A DNA stretch of 64,000 nucleotides, taken from positions 154,528,971 through 154,592,970 of the forward strand of contig NC_081411.1 in the NCBI RefSeq assembly GCF_030272615.1. The letters are read 5' to 3'. This DNA comes from Cryptomeria japonica. Taxonomy: Eukaryota; Streptophyta; Pinopsida; Cupressales; Cupressaceae. This document shows positions 33,169 to 43,522 of the stretch, one piece after another. The notes beneath the pieces were generated by a model. It was not told the origin of the DNA and did no database searches. It saw only the letters and a list, made by a program, of their open reading frames with translations. Every line of letters begins with the position of its first letter. The first letter of the stretch is position 1. The translations under genes were made by a program, and so were the position numbers.

Positions 33169-34163
33169 TTAATGACTTAGGATCAATGTATGCAGAAGAA
33201 GGAACAACTTCACGATTACTGGGTATGATGGTCTCAGTTTTGGTCTCAAGTTATTACAATATATGAATGGATTAGGGTCTCCATTAACTGTTATCTCAGC
33301 TCCATTGTGAGGAAACTTGATGCATTGGTGATTTGTAGATGGGACCGCCCTCATTTCATGAATCCAAGGACGTCCTAGCAATATGTTGTATGTGAGATCA
33401 AGATCTAAGACTTGAAAAACCACATCCTTCGTAACTGGCCCAACTCTGAGAGGTAAGGTGTCTGTGCCCTTGGATGAACGCTCTTCATCATCATATGCTT
33501 TTTTAGTGATTTTGTTTGTAGAATTTACAGCCTTGTCGGAATATGCCAATTGCTTAATAGTGCTCAATGTACAAATGTTTAGACCTGCTCCTCCATCTAT
33601 CAGGACTCGTTTGATTCGATGTTTGTGTATGAAGGCTTCAATGTGTAAGGGTGCATTATGTGGCTGACTTACACAGGCGTCATCAACTTCTATGAATGTA
33701 AGGGAGTGTGGAATGGAAAGGTATCCCACCATGGCTTGAAACTAGTCCACGTTCAGATCAGTAGGAACGACAGTTTCTCTCAAGATATGCGCAAGAGCTC
33801 AAGGATGGAAATAAGCGCAGGTGTTTTCCCTAACTGTTCTACAAGGTCATACTCAGGTTTGGTTGATGAGTAAGTAGTGTTCTTGGCTGGAGCACCTTGC
33901 AAAGTGAATTTACCTCGATGGGTTGTAACATGACATTCAGAGGTAGGTTTGGAAGAAGATCCAATGCCTTTTAGGACAATCTTGGGTCTTTGGGTAGAAT
34001 TCTCAGGTGTTTTGTCCTTGATGATAATGGTAGAGACATAATTGTCCATCGAGATGTGATTGATAGTTGAATCATAGTTATAGGATGCTCTGGTATAGTT
34101 GGTTTGATCATCCATGGCTTTAGCTTTTCCCTTGTCATGTTTAGGGAAAGGTTCTTTAAACAT
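33169..34163 (-). pseudogene. Inverted arm: protease region
   Basis: The aspartic protease core is open from 33732 to 33169, with RVLIDGGAGLNICTL (about 33575-33612), KAYDDEERSSKG and ILLGRPWIHEM. Upstream sequence (34163-33780) encodes the gag-protease junction, ending LISILELLRIS. A deletion of roughly 35-40 bp relative to the plus-strand arm near 33785 shifts the frame between the two parts. The DGGAG active-site form is intact here, in contrast to the plus-strand arm (GGES). Confidence 0.78.
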
Positions 34164-35721
34164 CTCATGTTCCTGATTGGATGAGTGTCCCTCGATCTCA
34201 TTGTCACCTCTATCAATGAGATCTTGTATGATGTTATTTAGTCGGTGACAATTTCCTATCTTATGACCCTTGCTCTTATGAAATTCACAATATTAATCAT
34301 CATTCCACCAATTTGGTTTCACCTTTGGCTCATATGGAGGAAAATCTGGAATTGTGATCACCTTGTTTGCCACTAGCTTTTTGAAGACTGACTCAAGTGG
34401 TTCCCTCAATGGAGTGTACTTCCTTCGTGATCTAGAAGTTGTTTGAGTATTCACTTGATTGTTTGTAGAGATTGATCCCGAAAAAATGAATTTGGGTCCC
34501 ACTATATTGGCATCAACAACACCATCATTGACTGTGTTCTTGTTTTCATTCCAAAATCTTTGCTTATCTTTTCCTTTAAAGTCATCTTTGTTTTCCTTGA
34601 ATATCTTAATGACTCCTTGTTCAATTAGGACCTTTTCTGTCGCTAATCCTTTTTTCAATGACATCCTTGAAGGTGGACAAACAAGCTTTCCTTAGGTCAT
34701 AACCAATGTCTTTGTTAACATTCTAAGTGAAAATCTCTACCATTTGTTTTTGTGGAATTTCACAAGAGCATCTACTAGCTAGATTTCTCCATCTTTGTAA
34801 AAATGATGAAAAAGGTTCTCCATCCTTTTGCTTGGTGTTGCACAAAGTAGTGACTGATATGTCTATCTCTATGTTGTAGGAGAAATGTTGAATAAATGCC
34901 TCTGCTAAGTCACCCCATGACTTAATACCAGGTGGAAGTTGGGAGAACCATTCCATAGCTTGATCGCCTAAGCTCTGTGGGAATAATCTCATCAAATATG
35001 TCTCTTCTATTGCTACCTCAATGCAAGCTATGAAAAACTATCTTATGTGTGCCTTAGGATCCCCTTTGCCTCTGTACTTATCAAATTTAGGCTTCACAAA
35101 GTGTGTAGGAAAAGGAGGCATTGGAATGCTCTTATCAAATGGATAAGGACATATGTCTCTCATTGTGTATGTTGGCTTCCATGTATTTATGTCCTCCATT
35201 TTCTTTTGTAAGTCCCTGATTTGTTGTTCCAAATTGCTCTTAGGTGGAGATCGACTTCTTGGACCATACCCCATGCTTGAGGCACCAATTGGAGGAGGAG
35301 CATGTTGCATATATGGATGATTTTGATCATACACATGTTCATATGGAGGAGGTCTGTAATGATGCTGCATATATGGACCAGTTGGTATAGATTCATGTTG
35401 AGGAACGCAATATCTTCTTTGTCCATGTATACCATACTCTACAAGCATGTCGTGTTCTAATGTGTTGCCCCCAAATTTGACGCGGGGTTTCCTTGTGTCC
35501 AAATTTTAAACATGCCTTTGAATATCCAATTGCTTTGGTGGTTCCTTAGCATTGGTATGTGATTGAGCATATTTTTCTGCATAAGACTTCCATGATGGTC
35601 TGCGAAGATGAGTATCATATGCTTGACCATGTGTGTATGGGACCTCTAGTTTTTGAAACAAAGATGATGGTGATTCCGGCACCATATGTGGTCCTCTATT
35701 GCCTCCACTATTAGGGCAAAA
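34164..35721 (-). pseudogene. gag: Inverted arm: gag, truncated at the inversion junction
   Basis: The minus strand starts inside gag at 35721 (FCPNSGGNRGPHMVPESP) and continues through SYAEKYAQSHTNAKEPPKQL, KPRVKFGGNTLEHDM, a Pro/His/Tyr-rich tract, DICPYPFDKSIPMPPFP, FDKYRGKGDPK, MEWFSQLPPG and LCNTKQKDGEPFS. It ends with the zinc-binding segment YCEFHKSKGHK near 34270. An extra A in an A-run near 34655 shifts the frame. The true start lies upstream and is missing. Confidence 0.85.
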
Positions 35722-36523
35722 TCTAGACACCTAAAATTGTCCAGTCTAATTAAATAAATATTTTATTTATTTAATTACTTTAGCCTAATTCCTCTATTAA
35801 TTAAATAAATTTTTATTTATTTAATTAATTCATTTATCCTCTTCTAGCCTTATTTCTCATTTAAATAAATACATTTATTTATTTAAATTATCCTTTTCCT
35901 ATATTAAATAAATATCTTATTTATTTAATTGATCCTACTTCCTCTATTAATTAAATAAATATTTATTTATTTAATTAATTCATTAGCCTTTTTTGCCCAT
36001 GACACGTCATTCATCTCTTAATTCCTACACTACCTACCCCTTTCATTATTTTATTATTTCCTCTACCTACCCTCTAATCATAGCCGACCTCTTTTACACC
36101 TCTCAATCTTATCCCTCCATTTCTTATAGTGTCTTTTATATAAGGAGATGCTTCCTTCATTATCAAACCCTAAGTACCTAGCTAATGAATCAAGCTAACT
36201 AACTACTTGATCAATTGACTACACTACGCTTTTCATATGAGATCCTACTTGCAACCACATTCCGTTCTTTGTTGAGCTCTTGTGCATATAAAATCTGAGA
36301 GCAAATATATCAAGCAAGATCAATGGAGATAGGAAGAATGGAGATCCAAACCCTATTGGACATGTGATGGTATAATCTTTGTAATTTCATTTGATTTGCA
36401 TTGTCTTAGGTAATCTTCATATGTTATGGTAGATCTTTGTTCTTGTTAGGCTAGGCTTTTGTGGTTGAATCCATTTAGTCTTTCAATATTATCATTATTG
36501 TTTATCCATTTTCACCATATACA
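35722..36523 (+). mobile_element. 5' LTR of the inner plus-strand element (family B)
   Basis: This 802 bp LTR starts TCTAGACACCTAAAATTG (family form TGTAGACACC) and ends CACCATATACA. It closely matches the 3' LTR at 55643-56438, about 3% different by eye. The first 250 bp are four tandem AT palindromes of the type ATTAAATAAATATTTATTTAATT, separated by short C-rich spacers. A TATA box lies at 36137. Its left edge abuts the reversed gag sequence directly, with no target duplication. Confidence 0.92.
36137..36144 (+). promoter_or_regulatory. Putative LTR TATA box
   Basis: TATATAAG in CTTTTATATAAGGAGATG is conserved in the 3' LTR (56059). The following 30-40 bp contain TCCTTCATTATC, a plausible start region for the genomic RNA. 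Confidence 0.65.
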
Positions 36524-36525
36524 TT

Positions 36526-36543
36526 TTGGCATGCCCGGTGGGA
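36526..36543 (+). promoter_or_regulatory. Primer binding site of the inner element
   Basis: TGGCATGCCCGGTGGGAC follows the LTR end after TTT and begins with the TGG that pairs with a tRNA CCA end. It differs from the outer element's site, so the two families use different primers. Confidence 0.8.
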
Positions 36544-36633
36544 CTCTTGTCCCTTTTGCATTTAACATCCTTGTTGCAGATATTGTATTTTGAAGTTGCA
36601 GATCTGACATTTTTGACAACATTTTGGTATTTT

Positions 36634-36852
36634 CGCGTCTGTGTACTTTCGGATCACGTTTTTGGTTTTCTGCAGAGTTTGCGACATCTTGGATCGCGTC
36701 TACATCCTCGACAGTATTTTATTTTTTGCAGATTCTGAAAACCGCGTCTGTGTCCAAAAGCCACGTCTGAGTTCTGGAACCATGTCTGTGTTTCACAGAA
36801 GCGCATCTGTGTCAGAGAGCCACATCTGTGTTTGGGGTAATCGCATCTGTGT
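36634..36852 (+). repeat. CRCGTCTGTGT motif array 1 (sense)
   Basis: Eight degenerate copies of a 12-mer, consensus NCRCRTCTGTGT, lie at 36634, 36694, 36742, 36761, 36780, 36801, 36820 and 36841. The last six are spaced about 20 bp apart. The array lies in the leader about 110 bp after the primer binding site and 1.5 kb before ORF1. Related arrays occur at 42900-43081 and, inverted, at 54866-55114. Confidence 0.8.
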
Positions 36853-38360
36853 GCATTGATTTCATTTTTGGAGTTTTATTGATTTAGTTTTTAGTCATTC
36901 AGTTTTATTTTTAGATCTGGTTTATTTTGAGCTAACATTTGCAGATCTAGCTAACGAAACTGGTGCAACTTGTCTTGAAAGCAAAATCATTTTGTTGAAG
37001 GCCCCCATTTTCACAAAGTCTTTTGGATCTAAAATTTACCTAACTTGTGTGCTTGCAGGAAGGGGTGATTATTTCAAACAATCCAAACTACTAATAGATA
37101 TTTGTTGCAGGTCCTTGACAAGGGTTTTTTAAAATTTTTTATTGTGTGCCTTGTTTTCACAGACTAGCAAACACTTCAATTGGTGCACTAAAATTGAACC
37201 ATTGTCTTTTGTGTCTTGAGCAATAGGCTCTTTTTGTTTAATATGTAGAGGGCCTGTCTTCCCGTGTGGTCATTAGGACTACTAGTGAGAAGAGAACGAC
37301 CCAAGTGGTAGCAAAAGAAAAGTCATCTTCTTCCAAACCACTATAAATAACTGTATTCATGGTGAAAACTATGAATAACGTATGCTGATTAGTTCATACC
37401 GACACTATGTCTCCCCATAAACCCGTTTCATCAAATTTATTTGATCATTTGTAGGGCGTGTTGCCCCCTTTTTATTTTTCATTTATAGCCTATGAAAAAA
37501 AAGGGTAATTATTTTCCTAGGACTTAAGTCTTCATTAAATGAGTTTCGTACTCATGTGTCGAACCTTTTATAAAGTTCACAATTCGAGTTCAAGAGAAAT
37601 GCGTTCCATAAAGTTCTAAGTTGTCATTAGCATAGTCATTGAACTTGAACTTTGAACCTTTTTGGTTCAAGGTTCAAGGTTCAATCGGTCTTTTGTCTTG
37701 TGTTTTGCGGTTGTTTCTTTGGTACTAGTCTTGTGGTCGCTTTGAACTTGAACCATTGAACTTTTGTTTTGAAATGGTTCAAGGTTCATGGTTCATTCTC
37801 GTGTTATTAAACGTTCCTTTTGTCTCTTTTTTCTTGTTCGCAAATGTGACTTGTTGTCATTGAACTTTGAACCAATGAACTTCTTTTAAAATGAGTTCAA
37901 GGTTCAAAGCGGTGTTTTCAACTCAGCTTGATGGTGTCTTGGAAGAAAAGGCGGTGAATCAAAACAAAAATTTTCTTGGTTTTCGTGTTTTCAAATTGTA
38001 ATTATGGAAAGAATCATGAGAAGGCATGTCGACTGTGTGGAGTTGATTTCTAATTAATAAGCATATCAGAATTATATCAAATCACAAGTGGTTTCACACG
38101 GATGAATAAGCTGGGCCGAAGCGTGTGTTGGTTCATTTCAGTCTTTTTCGTCTTTAAATATGGGGCATCTCAGGTAAGGTAATTATTGTTTCCATTGGAA
38201 AAGAGTGGAGATGCAAAAGGTAATTTAGCTTAGTTCTTCTGAGGGTTTCACAATTTGATGTTGAAGACAGGTGAGTTCAATTGCTTATTTTCCCCTGCTC
38301 TGTTTTAGTTCTGAAAATTGGAAAGTGTAATTCTTTGCTTTGGAGTTGAATGCTGTTTGA
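36853..38360 (+). other. Inner element leader with three GTTCAA hairpins
   Basis: The leader contains a GC-balanced block at 37245-37440 (GGCCTGTCTTCCCGTGTGG), then three consecutive inverted repeats made of GAACTTGAAC / GGTTCAAGG words at 37639-37685, 37742-37795 and 37860-37908, about 100-120 bp apart. The first has nearly perfect arms with a T5 loop. Strong RNA hairpins are expected. Their role in packaging, translation or regulation is unknown. Confidence 0.65.
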
Positions 38361-41300
38361 TTGACACAATTTAAAGCAAAAATGAGACCGACTCTACCCA
38401 AATTGGGTCAAACATCATGCTTGGTTAGTACCCTTCCAGAGCTAGATGATACAGCCTTCATTCAGGATGAGTTAGATAACTTTCTAGAGAGGGTCAAGAA
38501 CCCGACAGCTAATTCCATGATGGAAAAGATAGTTCACAGTGGTCTTGTTGAGGCCGCTACATTCCCAATTGCTGCTTCTTTACTAGAATTAGTATATGCA
38601 TGCATGAACCGATATGATGCTGGTAATAGGTGTATTAGAGCCAATAATGGAGACATGCTAGTGCGGATTGATAGAGAAACTGTAATGGCTGCAATTGGAA
38701 TTCCTCACAAAGAGTCATATGAAGATTGGTCCATAAGAACCTCATATGCATTTTTCTCTAAGAAGTGAAGTGTTTATTGGAGCGTCATAGCAAGGAACTG
38801 GCTCCTTAAAATACAAAAGGGAGGTTCTAGGTTTCCCAAACCCTTAACAAGAGAGCATTTCATCACAGAAGTTAGGGATATCGTGATCCTTTTGAACAGG
38901 CTTAAGGGGAATTCACATGCCTTCTATTGGGAGGATTGGATATATTTTTACATTCAGGTATTATTAGCTGGTGAAAAATACCTAGACTGGGCACAAGTAA
39001 TTGCTGAGAGGTTGCATGAAGGGTTGAGTATTTTTGTTGGAACAGCTAATTTTCACATGACTTCATACTTGTTCTATACTTTAGCATGTATCAGAGAATG
39101 GCCGAGATTACATCAGGAACCTTGGGTTAATGGAATGAAGGTCTACGAGTGCTATCCACATTTGCAAATACAAAGATACATATAAAATTTATTGAGATGG
39201 AATGATGTCTTTGTGGGAAGATTAACTTTTGAACTACAAGGAAATTTGAATAATAGGAAGTCACCCGAGGCATTCAAGTTGGTCACCACATATGGGAGTT
39301 GTTTCATTCAATTTCCTAGATTCACTTATATCAGAATTGGAGGCTTTGAATATGAACCTTTCAGATTACCCAGATATGCTCTCGACAGTTATGTACTTTT
39401 AGAAGTTAGCAGACAGCTAGCTAATGTGGATAAGAGATTTGGGATGAAAAGTGAATCTGAAGCAATTTTCCCAGTTGATCTCAGACATTATAGTTGCCAA
39501 ACTGTTTCTAATGCATTGAACTTAGAATTGGAGCTCAAGAAGATGAATTTACCACCATATGTTGCTTGGCAGGGATTCAATAGCAAAGAATATGCAGTGA
39601 AGCACCTGAATGTTGATGTGAACTTTTCACATATGCCCCAGCTAGAAGACTATTGGGAAGATTGTTGTGATGAATTTGAAGCCCGGAGAAGGTTATGGTC
39701 AAGGTTCACTTTATAGCAAATCATTACTTTGAAATTGCCCACGAACATTGCAGGAATACAAGAAGCAAAAGATGAAGATGTATTGGACCCGAAGTTCAAT
39801 AAAAGAGTTCATGTGCAACCTATTCTTGAAATTGATTGGGATAGGAAAGAAGAAGAAAATATTTAGTCAAAAACCTTTAATGTAATAAGGAGAATGAAGA
39901 AATGGTTAAGAGATTATAGGCCTGGAATAAAATTTACTGCCGGCTCAGTCGAGAAATCAGTTGAGCAATCTCATGCTGCTATACCAATTTCTTCTTCTAA
40001 CATTGTTGTTGATATTGCAGGTGTCACTGGTACTCAAAGTGAAAAGGTTCAAACCAGAAGACTTAAAGAACCACTATTTGGCCCCTCAACAGTTCAAGTC
40101 ACCTATTCTAGAAGTAAAAGGAAAGGTGCAGATATCACAGGAAAAGAAACCATCATAGTTCTTGATACTGAGGAGGCGCAAGTGATTATGGGTGAACTAG
40201 AAACAAACATTCCTGCAGCTCAAGATGCAGGTAAAGAAAAGGAGCAGTCTAGGGAAGGCCCTGATCAAGTGACTTCTTTGGTGACCATGGATTCATCTGA
40301 ATGTCAAACGCCGCTAGCTAAGATATCCTCAAATGTTTCAAGGTGGTTAGGAGCATCAATAAGTAAGAAATGCAACGTAGTCCCTATCAGTGTACCCATG
40401 GAAGATATGGTGAGCAAATGCCTCGGAAAAACACCTAAATCTAAAAAGCTAAAAGCAGAAGCTATGCTGGAGGTGGATGAGAATATAGGGCACTGGGTAG
40501 CTGAAGTGGCTAGGCCTATTTTAGACAAAGATCCAGAAAATGCAATGGAGCAGGATTTTATTGTTGAAAAGCTTGATTTAGGAACTGCTTTAAGGGCTGC
40601 TGATGCAAAACACCTAGAGTCCTCTGCTAAATGAATGTTATCTAGAACATGGAAGGATGAGAAAGACAAACGGGAGTTGAAACAGACCGTGAAGCAGATG
40701 GTAGAGTATATTAATGCCATTCATCATCCCAGCCCCTATCACAGGTTCCTCAGAATTTTGATCCTAGATCTCCCATGAACCAGAATTTGTTGGATAAGGT
40801 TCAGAGAAATCATGTGCTGGTAGAAACCTTTGAAGAGTGGCTTGAGTTCATAATTCAGCAAGGAATAGAGTATATTGCTAATCTAGTAAAGGTGTATGAG
40901 GATGCTGTGACTATAACTCAAGAGCTGGAAACAAAAGTGTTAGTGTGGGAAAAGGAAAGGAAAAAATGGGTTGCAGTACTGGTTCAAATGAGAGATGTAC
41001 AGAAGTATGGTGTCATGAACTTCCTTACAAAAAAGGTAGTAAATGATTTGGACGACAAGGTACTGCATGTCGCCAAGGAAAACATTGAATGGAGAAATTC
41101 AATCATAAAACAAGGTCATGAAGAGTCCATTAAGTTGCTAAAAGAGTTGAAAGAACTCATTGCCGTGATGCAGAAAGACTTGAAGTGCATCGATGTACAA
41201 CTTTTGAAGGAAGATGGACAGACCATTGAACAGGTAGTAGATATGGTGCAAAATTTCAAAGGGAAAATAAATTTTGTTAAAGAATCAAAATCTTTCACCA

Positions 41301-41446
41301 GAGTAGCTCGCATTGAATCCATGTTGGTTGTTTGTTCGGATCACTTAGAAGTGCATAAAACTAAAGTCACGCAAGTAGGTATGGATAAAGAAGTTTGGAA
41401 GCAACGCATCCTGCACATTGGTCTCCCACATTACCAAGGTTCATAA
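38361..41446 (+). pseudogene. Extra sense ORF (ORF1) upstream of gag
   Basis: About 1,030 codons in one frame up to about 40745, then shifted by one frameshift. The region is interrupted by stops near 38766, 39183, 39714, 39863 and 40632. The start MTQFKAKMRPTLPKLGQTSC is followed by a globular part with TVMAAIGIPHKESYEDW, WEDWIYFYIQVLLAGEKYLDW, FHMTSYLFYTLACIREW, YGSCFIQFPRFTYIRIGGF and YVAWQGFNSKEY. A basic low-complexity stretch (YSRSKRKGADI) and a C-terminal Lys/Glu-rich probable coiled coil come after it. I recognise no family. Extra ORFs upstream of gag are known in Tat/Ogre elements, which fits. Function is unknown. Confidence 0.7.
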
Positions 41447-43522
41447 CTTCTCCACAGCTCATATGGAGTGGCGAAATATACATGGCACCACGCACACTTC
41501 AGAGACAATTTAAGCCATTTTCTGTTCTTTTAGTTATGGCTCTATTTACGGCTTGTAGCCGTTTAGTTAATTTCAGTTATAGACGGTTGTCTCTTGAATT
41601 TCATATTTGCATTTTGTTTAAAAAAGACAATTAAACCTAGCAGCTATATATATTTGTAAGTATGTTTTTGCATGATATAGAATTTTTGGTTTAAAATTTG
41701 GAGGACTAGACTAATCTCACTTGTAATTTAAGTGGAATATCCATCTTTGAGTGGAATGAAATATATGATACAACTTGAGAAACCTGTGTGTTTTGAATGC
41801 ATAAAATTTCTGTTGGAATGATTATGTGTTCGTGTATCAGTTTCTTTTCTCTGATTTTTCATTTGAAGTCTGCAAATCAATTTGGTAAATGAAACTAGCT
41901 GTAAGCTTTTTGAATTTTCTGATTCCCCTTGTCCTGTGAGACATGAGTGAGTGTCAATCAGAGTTCAAATATTCTTTTATTATCCTGAGAGTTAATTTCC
42001 ATTTGAGACCAAAGTCTTATTATGAATTTCATTATCCATCATTAAGCATTCATATTGTGTTGACTAGTGGATGTTGAAGCCTTTTGTTTACTTTTAGGTT
42101 AAAAGTGAATCACATAAAGAAAAAATTATTCAAAATTCATTGAATATTATATAGGGAGTTGTACCTTAATGCAGAGTAAAAACAATAATTATTTACCCAA
42201 CTGCTGGTTATCATTGGTTTTCTATTTGGGCAACAAGAGTATTTATTTGTAAATTTTGAGAAATCCAATCCGTTAACCAACAGGGCGTAAACCCTACCGG
42301 CTGGGAGCCTTCTATATTTACAGAGCTGAAAGTGCCGCATGTATGGCCACACGAGCGGATGCCCTTAATAGCACCTTTTTGTTTTAGAAGCCCAAATCCT
42401 TCTAGTTGTTGGGGCAGGAGGTCGGACCTCTGGTAGCAGCCCACACACATACGGTTCTTAGTAGAGATACAAAGTTCGCCACAGGGAGTTTTCATGGGGA
42501 CTGATGCTTGCCTAACCTGAGAAGTGAGTGCCGAGGGTGGAGCCAGTGAGGTCAAGCATCTAAGTATCCACTCTGAATAGTGTAGCCTCGGGGGTAAAAC
42601 CCCATGTGGGATCAACAACTATTGTCTTGGCCAGCCATAAGAATTGTGCTTGACTTATTTTAAACATTCAAACATTCAAGACCAAACAACAAAACCTTGT
42701 GTCTTTTGTGTCTTCAAGTCTATGCAAAACAATTTTACATCAAACAACACACTTTTCTTTGAGTCATTTTGTCTAGGCACTTGCAAACATTGAGTCCTCA
42801 TCAACACTGTGTCCTCTTGTCACGAAAAATAGTCAAACATTCAGATTTGGTCACAAAATAACTTCACAGATTGGAAAAAATTGCACAAATTTTGCAGAAA
42901 TGCGTCTGTGTCTGATATAACCACATCTGTGTTGTATAGCCACGTCTGTGAAGGGCAGCAATGCGTCTATGTTCTTAGAATCAACATTGCATTTACAAAA
43001 TCTCAAAAACGCGTCTGTGTTAAACAGAACCACGTCTGTGTCAGGAAATCGCGTCTGTGCAGTATACAGGCACGTCTGTGTTCAGAATTAAAAAAAAAAC
43101 AAAAAAACTTTTATAGTCCAGCAAACAAACACAATCAGTTTCAGACTTATTGAGCTTCCTAAGCTATCTCTTCAGGTTTTCATCTAGCATTCAACCTATC
43201 TTTGGGTCTCACAAAGTCCATCATTGCTTTACACCTTACATTACATTCACATTTGTCTAAACTTGAGTCAAAAGGTCACTTGCTTGTCCTCATCATACTT
43301 TGTCAACACACTACATACAACAACATTTTGCTAAGTGGTCCCTCATAAAGAGAAACTATCCTCTCTTTGGAAGCCACACCTACTCTACTACATACATACT
43401 TGGTCTTACACTTTGGACATTGCAAGTACACTTCAGATTCATTTACATTCCATCCAACTCTTGGTCTTCCATACTCTTTCCATTTTCATCTAGTCTCACA
43501 CATCTTGGTCAATACCTAATTC
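41447..43522 (+). other. Spacer between ORF1 and gag with GC-rich block
   Basis: The first 750 bp are AT-rich. From about 42240 to 42640 the base composition changes to GC-rich, with many short self-complementary words (CCCTACCGGCTGGG, GGTCGGACCTC, GAGGGTGGAGCC, CCTCGGGGGTAAAACCCC), suggesting a folded RNA. Motif array 2 follows at 42900-43081, then an A-run and AT-rich sequence up to the gag ATG. The block may be an internal leader for gag-pol expression. Confidence 0.55.
42900..43081 (+). repeat. CRCGTCTGTGT motif array 2 (sense)
   Basis: Eight copies lie at 42900, 42921, 42940, 42961, 43009, 43030, 43049 and 43070, mostly about 20 bp apart. Forms include ATGCGTCTGTGT, CCACGTCTGTGT and TCGCGTCTGTGC. 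The array lies about 440 bp upstream of the gag start and has the same orientation as gag. Confidence 0.8.

Noticed and set aside
42240-42640. Possible rRNA or tRNA gene in the GC-rich block
   Set aside because: No tRNA cloverleaf with CCA-side pairing or conserved rRNA block could be recognised; a structured leader is more likely.
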